From contig CM067455.1 of the NCBI GenBank assembly GCA_034508935.3, positions 392,183 to 456,182 of the forward strand: a stretch of DNA of 64,000 nt, in the 5' to 3' direction. Shown here in pieces: positions 35,690-46,490 of this stretch. The DNA comes from Berghia stephanieae. Its lineage: Eukaryota; Mollusca; Gastropoda; Nudibranchia; Aeolidiidae. A program made the translations under genes and the position numbers. The notes under the pieces are model-generated. The model searched no databases, was not told where the DNA came from, and worked only from the letters and a program-made list of their open reading frames with translations. Within the stretch, counting starts at the first letter, position 1. Each line of letters opens with the position of its first letter.

Positions 35690-36438
35690 TGTCACAGTAA
35701 AGGTTGTTCACAATTATCTTATTAAATTTTATTTTATTAAGAACTGAATTCATCTCACTCCAGTTATATTTCGGTAGGCTTAGATAAACTTTACCTTCTT
35801 ATATTAGATCGTCTTTCCTTTTATAGCCTTCCCTCGAATTAATTTCTAATTAGTGAATACTTTTCGTTCTACATTCTGTCACGTAGCCACTTATTATAAA
35901 AGCTGATAGGTCTAACATTCGACACTCACTTCTCTTCACAATCTATGCCGGACGGCCAGTCGCTCTATTCCTTCTATATACTGGAAGATTTTTATCTTTT
36001 GGGACTTTGTAGATATTATATCTACACCATTAAGACGCCGGAGCTTTTAACTTTGATTGTATAATCTTCAAGGATCAAACCCGAGCCCGCTGTCAAAGGA
36101 TTACACAATAACCCCTTACCAATTGCCTGGAAGTGGAATTTTACGAGCCCGATCCTGTTATCAGAGGAATAGATCATCCAAGCCCATCAACTGCCTGGAA
36201 ACGTAAACTTACGAACCTGACATATTATCATAAGTTACGTAAAATATTCATATCTCTATTTGTAACTGCCACGATCACTGTTTATCTCTTTTAATTAAAT
36301 TTCATCATTATTTTTATTTCATTGTAAACAAATCGTTCATTGTTTTTCATTTATAGTAACTAGTAAATTCTGGGGCCTCACTCTACATATATCTTTATGC
36401 ATAGTCGAGTAGCTCTTTACTCACTTGAGACCATGACA
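35690..36438 (+). repeat. 3' LTR of the Gmr1-like element
   Basis: 749 bp, TGTCACAG to CATGACA, more than 99% identical by eye to the 5' LTR. Confidence 0.9.
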
Positions 36439-36605
36439 ATGGTTCACAATGATAATGTTACATGTATAGATAGTATGAAGTTGACGTCACTCATGTCTTT
36501 GTTGTTATTGCTTTTTGCCATCCTCGTGTGATAAGTAATTCTCACTAAACTGTGTTTTAATCAGATTATAAATGTTCAAGGTTACACAAAGTCTTGTGTG
36601 TTGTC

Positions 36606-37350
36606 CGTTAGGCGATATTACAATTTTTTTCCCCACACAGACAACGCTGTTGATGGCCAGATACTCATTCTACAACTGAGTATGGTGAGAGAATGTGAGT
36701 AAAGATCCTTTTCCAGGAACTCAACTATGCGCCAAGGGAGGCTCGAATCCAGGACCTTCTGATCTGAAAGCGAGTGTTTGTTTTGTTGGTTTTTAAGGGT
36801 TTTACGGCGCTTGCAACACATTTAGGTTATATCAGCGCCAGTAAAAAGGAAGAAAATGGGATAGTAAAAAGTTCTAGAATTACAATTAAAGCACCCAAGA
36901 AAAAGTAAGACAAAGGGGAACTGGGAACAAATAAGGATCAAATGTAGTTTCCAAGAGCATACCACCAATGTACTTAGTTTGAAATCACCTACAAGTCTCA
37001 TCCAGACACAAGCACAAAATCCAACAAAGAGGAACACACTCAAATGCTTACATTATACATTCAAAATAAAAATAATAATACATAAGAGAGAGATGATTTA
37101 CAAGGAAAAAAATATCATCTCCCAAAACAATAACTATGCATTTGACTGTTTCCCTCCCAGCCAGGACTCCGACCAGGGCCAGGAAAAAACCAAGTAATCT
37201 CATTCCAAGACAAAGGCAGAAAGCATGTTGGAAAACAGATATAAGGGGATAGAAGACACAGTATGTACCTCCCTGCCCGCTATGGGAGGTCAGGATCCCC
37301 ACCCAGAAAGCGAGTGTCATAGCACAAGACCACATAACCCCACAATATAT
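36606..37350 (-). mobile_element. tRNA-SINE family B, split by a retroposon A
   Basis: Left part 36606-36777 and right part 37306-37350 match the uninterrupted copy at 46068-46372 (GAGAATGTGAGTAAAG, AGGACCTTCTGATCTGAAAG, CGAGTGTCATAGCACAAGAC). Confidence 0.8.
36766..37317 (-). mobile_element. Retroposon A inserted in family B
   Basis: Body 36778-37305 (528 bp), flanked by an exact 12-bp duplication GAAAGCGAGTGT (36766-36777 and 37306-37317). On the minus strand it runs from CTGGGTGGGGATCCTGACCT to CTTAAAAACCAACAAAACAA. This is the best-bounded copy of the family. Confidence 0.9.
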
Positions 37351-37454
37351 AAGCTTATGTCGGACGACTATTTTAGTGATTGCAAAAAGTAAAAGACAAC
37401 TACTCATTCCTAGATATCAAAAGACCAGAAGAAGAAAAAGAAAAAAAAACCCAT

Positions 37455-37515
37455 AAAAAAGAGCTTTTATATAGCGTAATATCAACTGAACATGCTCAAA
37501 GCACTTTACAATAAA
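37455..37515 (-). mobile_element. Family B 3'-end fragment
   Basis: GAGCTTTTATATAGCGTAAT, ATGCTCAAAGCACTTTAC: the LINE-like tail shared with 46068, 40385 and 61045. Confidence 0.65.
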
Positions 37516-37519
37516 TCAG

Positions 37520-37786
37520 AATCAGACATGCCAACCCTTCACAATCCAAAAGTGAATCAGAACGCCTGAAAATAGCAATTAGAGACAAAAAATAGGAATT
37601 TCACCCTTTTAACAACCCACCCCCACCCCCCCCCCCCCCCCCCCCTTCTCTCTCTTCGCTCTTTTTTATTCTTACCATTATCATCATCTTTTAATTTTAA
37701 TTTTAGAGAAAATGGCCGAATAGTAAAAATAGAAAGAGTGAAAATAGGAAATGATTCCGCGAAAAAACGGAAGGGTTGGCAGGTAT
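37520..37786. mobile_element. MITE with ends related to family E
   Basis: Left end CAGACATGCCAACCCTTC; right end read inward CATACCTGCCAACCCTTCCG. About 265 bp with a 20-C run (37626-37645). The ends share CAGACNTGCCAA with family E at 10458 and 43841. No convincing target duplication. Confidence 0.55.
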
Positions 37787-37789
37787 GAA

Positions 37790-38062
37790 TAAATATAATA
37801 CATACATAATGAGTCAAGATGAACTCAAAATAGAAACAAAATCTATTGTCTGTAATTGCTGGGATTTCTTCGCCCAATTTAAAAAAATAAATTAATTTCA
37901 TTATAAGACAAAATAAATCAGACAAAATATATCAACGTTCTTCGTCAATTTCATCCCCAGTCAAAGATTTAAATATTTCAAAATAATTATCTTCTGGAGT
38001 ATATATATGTAGAATTGATATTGACATTCTGATGTCCATAGTTGACAGACATACGGCAAAAA
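37790..38062 (-). pseudogene. Duplicated 3' end of the zinc-finger gene
   Basis: Matches about 41112-41398 at roughly four bases in five. It covers the 3' UTR start, the stop and the last 35 or so codons of the C2H2 gene. The minus strand reads NYGHQNVN then, after a small AT insertion shifts the frame, PEDNYFEIFK (parent: NYGHQNVN and PEDICFDTFK). No zinc finger or upstream coding sequence is present, so this is a non-functional fragment left by a local duplication at an offset of about 3.35 kb. Confidence 0.75.
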
Positions 38063-38156
38063 CATCCCTATATCTTATGAATTGAGAAATATGGAAACTT
38101 CAAGAAAAAGAAATTGTATAATATTCTCTAAAACAAATATTACATTTCCACCCTTT

Positions 38157-38690
38157 TTGTTTGTTTTTAAGTGTTTTACAGCGCTTGCAACACATTTAGG
38201 TCATATCAGCGCCCATAAAAAGGAAGAAAATTGGATAGTAAAATCATTCTAGATGTACAATTAAAAAGGACTTGAGGAAAAAAAGTAAGACAAAGGGGTA
38301 TTAGTATTAGGTAGAATAAGGAACAGACGTAAATTCCAAGAGCACACTATCAAAGCACTTAGTTTGAGATCACCTTAAATATCTCATCCTGACACAAGCA
38401 CAGGTCTCCACTAAGAGGAACACACTCAAATATTTACAAATCATGTATATAAAACAAAATTAATACAGTGCATAACAGAAAGATGATTTACAAAACAAAA
38501 AATATCATCTCCCAAAACTCTAACTGTATAAAGTTTCCCTCTCAGCCAGGGTATCCGGCCAGGACCAGAAATCTCATTCCAAGACAAAGACAGAAAGCAT
38601 GTTGGAAAACAGATATAGGGGGATAGAAGACACAGTAAGTGCCTCCCTGCCCACTATGGGAGGTCAGGAATCCCACCCAGAAATAAGAAA
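38157..38690 (-). mobile_element. Retroposon A
   Basis: Full-length minus-strand copy (TTTAAGTGTTTTACAGCGCT to AGGTCAGGAATCCCACCCAG). No exact target duplication found. Confidence 0.8.
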
Positions 38691-38697
38691 TAGATAT

Positions 38698-39112
38698 ACA
38701 CTGAAACCCTGTTATACCGCCATGTTTGGGACCAAGACACAATAGGCGATATAGCGAATTTGGTCAATGTCGTGCAGGACTCAAAACAGTATTTGGAATT
38801 TCTGTCTGAACTCGAATTAGAAATCTTACTTTTAATAACTAGGTCTAAACAGCCTGTATACAAAAAAGAAAAACCAACATGAAAATGGAAAGAATTTAAG
38901 ATTTCTTATTTTTTCATTGTGATAAAAAACTTGGAAGACAATTTTGTCGAGTAGCATTGGTGGTATAACGAGTATTTTTTCTATTATTTTTATATAAAGC
39001 GTTCTCATTATTGGGTTGGCGGATGGAGCTAAAACGAGGTTTTTGGCATTTTTATATAGATAAACGATCCAATCCAGACAAAAAGTTGGTGGTATAATAA
39101 GGGGCCGTATAA
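38698..39112. mobile_element. Possible pogo/Tigger-like MITE (family C)
   Basis: Begins CACTGAAACCCTGTTATACC and ends GGTGGTATAATAAGGGGCCG, a decayed inverse of the start. TGAAACCNTGTTATA-type ends are typical of pogo-related elements. No transposase. A partial copy is at about 40554-40836. Confidence 0.4.
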
Positions 39113-39447
39113 TTTATAAAGAAGTTTGTGTGTAATTCAATTCAATTCAATTTGAATGCACATTCATTTTTTAGTATAACAATACTAACTGCGTTCCAAT
39201 GACTATTCCAAAACTTCTGTTCAAAAACAGTTTGGCCAAATTTAGCACCAAAATAAAAATAAACCCGTATACCGATTTAATCTGTGTTCGGTGGCAGGAC
39301 TTGCAGCAAGAGGTCACCAATTTGGTTACATATAATCTAGCTGACTACTTTTCAAGATATTTAATCTCCATGTGGTTCTTGTTTTTTTCTTTTTGACAGA
39401 CGAAGTCAGAGTCCGAGTCAGAGGCGTCATGATTCTTCATTTGTAAC
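39113..39447. other. Intergenic, nothing recognised
   Basis: AT-rich unique sequence between two MITEs; no gene-like ORF. Confidence 0.5.
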
Positions 39448-39760
39448 CGAATAGGATTCAATAGTCTGATGTCACGTCCACCCAGCAACGAGTAGCTTGG
39501 TTCTAAACAAACAAAATCGGTACTTTTAATTCTTCATGCTGGCTAGAACTTTTTTATATGTCATGTGATCAGAATACAGTATATAAAAGTCAAAACATGA
39601 TCAGATTTATAATGATTTTCTCCTTTGGATACACTTTTATGATCGTCGGAGAAGTATTTCATAAGGGCGTCTGCCATTGTTCAAATAGTTTAGAACCAGT
39701 TACTAAGTTACTCTGCGTCATTACGAGGGAAGTGACGTTACGACTGTTGAAGCCTATTCG
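39448..39760. mobile_element. MITE family D, second copy
   Basis: The end CGAATAGGATTCAATAGTCT is mirrored by the right end (inward CGAATAGGCTTCAACAGTCG), so the inverted repeats are about 28 bp. The interior matches 30740-31047. Confidence 0.7.
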
Positions 39761-40079
39761 AAATTAGGGCATGAGGTAGAGTCATGAAAATGATAAGAAT
39801 AGGAACCATGAAGGAAGGAAATGTTGATTTGTCTTTATGGTAGCACTTTATCTTCATTGTTAAATAAATGATTTCATTATATCAATTAAAGCAGAAAAGT
39901 CTTCAAATAAGTTGCATTTAGTTGTAACAGTGGACATTTCTTGACATTTTCAATGAAAAGATAAGACGTGTACATTATATATATATTTTTGGTCCTGGAA
40001 CTCCCTCAATTCGATCATGTGTTTCGGTCCATACATTCTTAACACTCTAAAGGGGTTGGACCACATCTAATTTGCTAGG
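39761..40079. other. Intergenic, nothing recognised
   Basis: AT-rich, with no gene or repeat identified. Confidence 0.5.
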
Positions 40080-40384
40080 TTGTTTTTAAGGGCTTCACAG
40101 CACTTGCAACATATTTAGGTCATATCAAAGCCAGTAAATAGGAAGAAAATTGGATTAGTCAAAAAATTCTAGAATTACAATTAAATCATCCAAGAAAAAG
40201 GCAGACAAAGGGGAATTGGTTGAAATAGGGAACAGATGTAGATTCAAAGAGCACACCATATCAAAGTACTTAGTTTGAGAAGTCTCAGCCAGACACCAGC
40301 GCAGGACCCACTAAAAGGAATACACTCAAATGTTTACCAGATATAATCAAAAACAAGAAAAAAAAAAATAAATAAAATAAAATA

Positions 40385-40446
40385 AAACTTGAGCTTTTAT
40401 ATTGCGCAATATCCACTTAAAGTGCTCAAAGAGCTTTACAAAAGAA
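40385..40446 (-). mobile_element. Family B 3'-end fragment nested in retroposon A
   Basis: GAGCTTTTATATTGCGCAAT, GTGCTCAAAGAGCTTTAC; on the minus strand it ends in an A-poor/T-rich tail, meaning a plus-strand A-rich run at 40354-40384. Confidence 0.6.
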
Positions 40447-40553
40447 CCTTATGATCGATTTACAAGGAAAAAAATATCATCTCCTAGGCTAACTGACCTT
40501 TGAATACCCGGTGTATTTGTCACTATAAAAATAATCAATAAGAAGTAGATATA

Positions 40554-40836
40554 GACTGAAACCTCATTATACTGCCATGTTTGGGACCAACACAATTGAC
40601 GATATAGCAAATTTGGTCAATGTTGTAGGTACGGGACCCAACCAGTATTACTTTGAATCTGTCCACAGAAGAATCTTTTGTTCCATACTTGATATCATTC
40701 CAAAGTTTTACAAACTTCTGTTAATAAAAAGAATTTCCCCTTATGCTAGCTTTGTATCTGTCAATAACAATTTTAAACCGGTCTCCTCTGGTAATTTTTG
40801 TACTCAAAAATATTTTTTTAAATCAGAAGAATCCAT
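40554..40836. mobile_element. Family C (pogo-like) partial copy
   Basis: GACTGAAACCTCATTATACT, GCCATGTTTGGGACCAACAC, GATATAGCAAATTTGGTCAA match 38698 onward. The right end is not clear. Confidence 0.4.
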
Positions 40837-41276
40837 GTGAACATTTGGGGGGCCAGGACAAAACCAAGTAATCCCATTCCAAGAATGACAGAAAGCAACT
40901 CAGAAACCCGGCATAGGAGGGAGATAGAAGACACAGGAAGTGACCTCCTGCCCATCATGGTGCCTTTCTACTTTTTGCCGGAATGGGGATTGAACCCACC
41001 ACCTTCAAATCTGGATCTATGTAGGTATTTTTTTAAAAAGATGATATAAAACACATGCTTTTCTATCAGAATGGAAATCCAGCCACTCACATAACCGTCG
41101 CACTTCGTCAAAACGTTGCTAAAAATAAATAAATAAACACAAAATGAGTTGAGATGAATTCAGAGTAGAAATAAAATCTGCCATCTGTATTAGCTGGGCT
41201 TTCAAACAATCTTAATCTCCACCAAAGTTTTAAAATAAATTAATATCATGATTAGACATTAAATGTGATAAATCTA

Positions 41277-43421
41277 TCAATGATCTTCTTCCATTTCCTC
41301 ACCATTCAAAGGCTTAAATGTATCAAAACAAATATCTTCTGGACTATATGTAGAATTGAAATTGACATTCTGATGTCCATAGTTGACATTCTGTTGAAGT
41401 TCAAGATTGACATTTTGGGATTGTGCAATGTTGTAATTGACACTTGGACGAAAACCAACAGCTTGAGGCACCAATGGGGTGCCAAGATTGATGTTCATAT
41501 TTTGCTGTGGAATGTCCATTCCCTCTGAATTCACATCTTGAAATTGATTGTCATCACCTGTATTGTCGTATAAATGATATCCGCCCGCATTGTGGATGCC
41601 AAAATGTTGTTGTTGCGTGACTGCATTGTCAAAATTGATACTTTTAGGGTCTAGAGAACCACGAGCACCCTTATTCCCAACACCCTTACGTCTACCACCA
41701 TCATCATCATTCGCATTGTCCTTTTCTTCTTCACTCCGATGTGTCTTCATGTGTTTCCTCAACGTGCTGCTTTCCGTAAAAGCCCGACCACAGAGATGGC
41801 AGCTGTGTGGTTTCTCTCCCGTGTGAGTCCTCATATGTTTGTATAAGTCTCCACTTTGGATAAATTCTTTTTGACAGACACTGCATTGATACGGTTTCTC
41901 CCCGCTATGGATTCTCATGTGGTTTTTAAGAGTGCTTCCTTCACTGAATGACCTATGACAGATCGAACACTCATGTGGTTTATACCCTGTATGTGTACGC
42001 ATGTGTTTGTTTAGATTACTCCCTTCGCTAAATTGTTTATTGCACACATTACACACATACGGCTTTTCACCCGTATGGGTTCTCATATGCCGAACTAGAT
42101 CCCCGCTTTGACTGAAAGCTCTATCACACAAGGAACATTGAAACGGTTTTTCTCCTGTATGGGTACGGACGTGATTATTTAATTTTGTACTATCCCGGAA
42201 CGATTTGTCACACATGGTACACTGATGTGACAACTTTTCACCCGTATGGGTTCGCATGTGACTCATCAAACTTCCTTTCTGGCTAAACGCTTTGTCACAA
42301 AATTCACACCTGTGAGGTTTAATCCCTGTGTGGGTCTGCATATGCATACGCAGGTGTCCACCTTGTCGAAAGGCTTTGTCACACAGTGTACACGGGTACG
42401 GCTTTTCTCCTGTGTGTATCTTTATATGAATATTCAAATGATCCTTCAGTGCGAAATCTTTTCCGCAAACAGAACAGTGGTACGGCTTCTCCCCGGTATG
42501 TTTTTTCTTGTGGCTGCTTAGTTTACCACTCTGGGTAAAACTCTTATCGCAAAGGGGACACTTGTATTTCTTCTCCTTTGTGGCACGACTTCCTCCTGGA
42601 CTCTGGCTATACAAGGCAGGGTGACAATGTGGTTTTTTAACGGCATTGCAGGAGAAGCAAAAGAATCCATGTACACATTCAATTTATCATCCGACGTCGT
42701 GTGAGTCTTCAACATGTGTAATTTGTAAACAGCTTTGTAGCTGAACCACCTCTGGCAGACAAAACACGATGCATTGGATAAACTCACCCCCATCCTAGAC
42801 TTAATCTGATTCTTCAAGTATTGATTTCTGAACAAATTCCTTACAGACGACAAACACTTTCTTTTCCCTTGTCCTGAACTTGAAGTCAAATGTCGTTTTG
42901 AGTTTCCATTTCCTTTGGAAGACAATCGATGTGTGGACTTTGATTTGGAAGACCTGAGTTTTCTAGAGTGAGATTTAATATGCCGATTAAGTAGAATTCT
43001 AACACTGAATGCCCTATTACAAACGGGACATTTCCTGGCTTTTTTCACAGCAGTGTTGCTGGCATTTGCTGTTTTCATTTTCTTTGGAAAGGCCACACCA
43101 CCGGTTTTGGTTGATTCACGGTGGAGCTTTACTACATCATTGACACTACGCTGAACTTCTGTTTGAAAAAAAAACAAGAAATGAAAATAAAAACATCTGA
43201 ATTCCGAACGTATTGAGATTTTGTCATTATTTAAAAGACAAGATGTGTTGAGCTATGGATTGTAACAAATAAAATTTAAAAAACAAACAAATATATATTA
43301 GGTTTCTTCTTCTTCATTCGGGTAGCCAACACCATCATGCTGATGACAAGCGCTGCACCAGGTTGTCACATGAAATTAAATAGTAATTTAATAAAGAAAA
43401 TTTCATTGAAAGATGAAGAAA

Positions 43422-43452
<31 letters not shown>

Positions 43453-43473
43453 AATAATAACAATAATGCAATA

Positions 43474-43527
<54 letters not shown>

Positions 43528-43975
43528 TAATAATAATAATAAGAGCATTATCTTCATAGCAATTTGATCTCATCAAAGACACGTTCGAATTGTTCATTGG
43601 GAACAGCATATAGTATATGCACGATTGAAAGAAAATCAATACAATGAATCTATTTAAGTTATAGCCAAGGCTGAATTGTTGGAATTGTCCGCAACTATTT
43701 AGAACTTTACCTGACTTCATTGCTCTTTTCTATTTGACCAACAGTCCACAACACTTTCATGAAATTTTTATTTTTCGAATTTTACACCCAAAGTGTAAAA
43801 ATATAAAACATTAGAACTCTATTTTCTCATAAATAAGTCTCAGACCTGCCAAATTGAAAACTTTAAATTTAGTAATTTTTATGTAATTTTTTAGTAAATT
43901 GACAAGGAAATTCGTAATTTCTGAAATTGTGTACGAACAACCACAATATTATTATCATAATTATAGTAGTAGTAA

Positions 43976-44008
<33 letters not shown>

Positions 44009-44041
44009 CAGTTGTTCTTCCTATCATCTTTATTATTATTA

Positions 44042-44075
<34 letters not shown>

Positions 44076-44143
44076 CATCATTATTATTATTATCATCATT
44101 ATTATTATTATCATTATTATTATCATTATTATTATTATTATTA

Positions 44144-44228
<85 letters not shown>

Positions 44229-46432
44229 CATTATTATTTAAGTATTACTAGGAATTAAAAATTCTTAATTTTCCATAAAATTTCGTATTTGGCCATGAAA
44301 TTTGTCTAAAATTCGTAAAATTACGAAAAATTCGGCAGGTAAGAAGTCTTCTTTCTTTATTAATTAAAAAAAGATTTAAAAACATCCAACTGGGGAGTTG
44401 GGGCCCAAGAAAGGGTTAGTTTAGTTCATTCCATGGGGTCAGGTCATGGTGAAACAATAGCTTATAATTAATTTAATTCAAAGTGTTAAAACTAACCCAA
44501 AATGATGATCTTTTAAATAAAACAAATTTGATACATACATATACATTAAGAATGATTTCATTTACTGTTGTGGACAAAACAGAAGAAACCGCTTAAACAG
44601 AAAAGAAATCAAAATATTGTCATTTTTTCCTCTTTGTTTTTGTTAACCAGTGATTGATAAAGTTCAATTCCATGTGTTTACTGACGCAACAATCACAGCA
44701 GTCATGCTTATCTCAAAAACACAATTTTGATGACAGAGAATTCATTTAATGACGAATAATCAATGTGGATTTTATTATCTGTTTAACATCAACGTTTTAT
44801 TCCCAGGTGACAATTTTTCTTTTCTGAACTGACGCAAACAAAGACAACGCTCGTTAACGAAAAATTCAGACTCTGTGTGGATTCATTAAAAATTCTCTGA
44901 AACTTTTAGGATCTGAAGTCTCAGCATAACTGTGGTGATTTAACACTCCTTGCAGTAACTTTTTAATGTTAAAGAAATAGATACGGGTTGTTCTGTGGGT
45001 TATGACACAACATGAGGCAGTAACTGATGAAACACACGCTGAATAGTGAGCTCAAAGTTAATAATCAAGACATATTGCGGAGTAGTATTAGTGTCATATA
45101 CTAAGCATATATGATTTAAAATACATAAAAGTTTCAAGAACGATTGAGCAAAAAAGCATGTTTGTAACTGTCTCCCAGGCAGACATTTTCGTGGAATTGC
45201 CCTAAACTCTCGTTAAACCGAAAAGGCAATGCCAAATAAATGAATTCTAAAAATTACTGATACCCTGGGATCTATCTAGGTCCCTTTGCATGTGAAATGA
45301 TTGATCTACCAACCATACTATCAGGACCACCACCCCCCCCCCCATCTACTAGATAAAGAACAGAATCTTTATATATTTCGGGATCAACGAGAAGTGTTCA
45401 TTTTATGCTAATTCTACTGTACTTCAACCACAAAGTCACAAAATCAGTGTTGATGGTGACAAAAATGGAAAAAGGAGGAAAATTATGAATGGTTTTATTT
45501 ACACCACATGTTTACTTCACTAACCTCCACATTTAGACCCATTGAGATGATAAACTACTTTAGCTATCTTCTGGATAGTGGGGGAAACTGCACCAGTTTG
45601 TTCCACCACACATCAAATCTCTCAAATCCAGAAAATTTGATAGAGGAAAATGTCTTTTTTTAAAGGAGGAAATTCCTCCTCTGACACAAAAATCGCGGAT
45701 TTCCGCGGATCGAGGAAAATCATCAGCACTGTAAAATGGAAGACTTTGATCCAATGCACGCAATACGACATCAGGATGAATAACAGCAATGGGATAATAA
45801 TGCAGCTTGAAAATCCTGGTAACTTTTTCAGGTCTGCTTGAATTTGAAATAGAATATCAAGTCCCTTTAATTTCGGTTTAATCGGTTTTTACTGTAATAA
45901 CAATCTCTTCAAAATTTAACCTATTAAAGTAAACAACACACTTTTTTTCATTGAAAATCTTTAAAAATAATGATTGAAAATTATAAATTTCCATCAACAC
46001 TCTGTACACATTATCTGTCATTGTTAGGTTTTAATAGCTTTTCTAATTAATTTCTTTAATGAAATAATTAGAGCTTTTTATATAGCACAATATCCACTAA
46101 ACATGCTCAAAGCGCTTTACCATGGATCCCTAGCCAACAGCAACACTTAAAATGTAGGACGAGACATGGTACCTCTTAGGGGATATTACAATTCTTTTCA
46201 GACAGATACAACACCGTTAACAGTCAGGTGTTCATTTTTACACCGGAGTACGGTGAGAGAATGTGAGTAAAGAGCCTTTTCCAAGGACTCGACTATGCAC
46301 CGTTTGGGACTCAAACCCAGGACCTTATGATCTGAAGGCGAGTGTCATCCCACCAGCTGCACAAATACAGTAAAAAATATACTGACAAGTTTACATCTTG
46401 GTTGTTTATTTTTACATGTTTGTACATTTGCA

Positions 46433-46490
<58 letters not shown>

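Larger units (their letters stand above)
26642..36443 (+). mobile_element. Gmr1-like Ty3/Gypsy LTR retrotransposon
   Basis: Complete element from 26647 to 36438, flanked by the 5-bp duplication ATGGT (26642-26646 and 36439-36443). Parts in order: 5' LTR, leader, gag, protease, integrase, reverse transcriptase, RNase H, polypurine tract, 3' LTR. Integrase precedes RT, as in Copia, but RT, RNase H and integrase resemble Gypsy. That is the hallmark of the Gmr1 group described from deuterostomes. The LTRs differ at about five substitutions and one single-base indel, so the insertion is recent. It is broken: two later insertions (a MITE and a SINE array) plus a few small breaks. No envelope-like gene was seen. 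Confidence 0.9.
40080..40975 (-). mobile_element. Retroposon A, broken up by later insertions
   Basis: Family A segments at 40080-40345, about 40450-40500 and 40846-40975. Between them lie a family B 3' end (40385-40446, with a long A-rich tail on its left) and a family C copy (about 40554-40836). Diverged and old relative to the other A copies. Confidence 0.7.

Noticed and set aside
42246-42521. Plus-strand ORF over the zinc-finger array
   Set aside because: Antisense shadow of a repetitive C2H2 array.
43366-44258. Long Ile/Tyr/Leu-rich ORFs
   Set aside because: ATT/ATA microsatellites, including the MITE E core.
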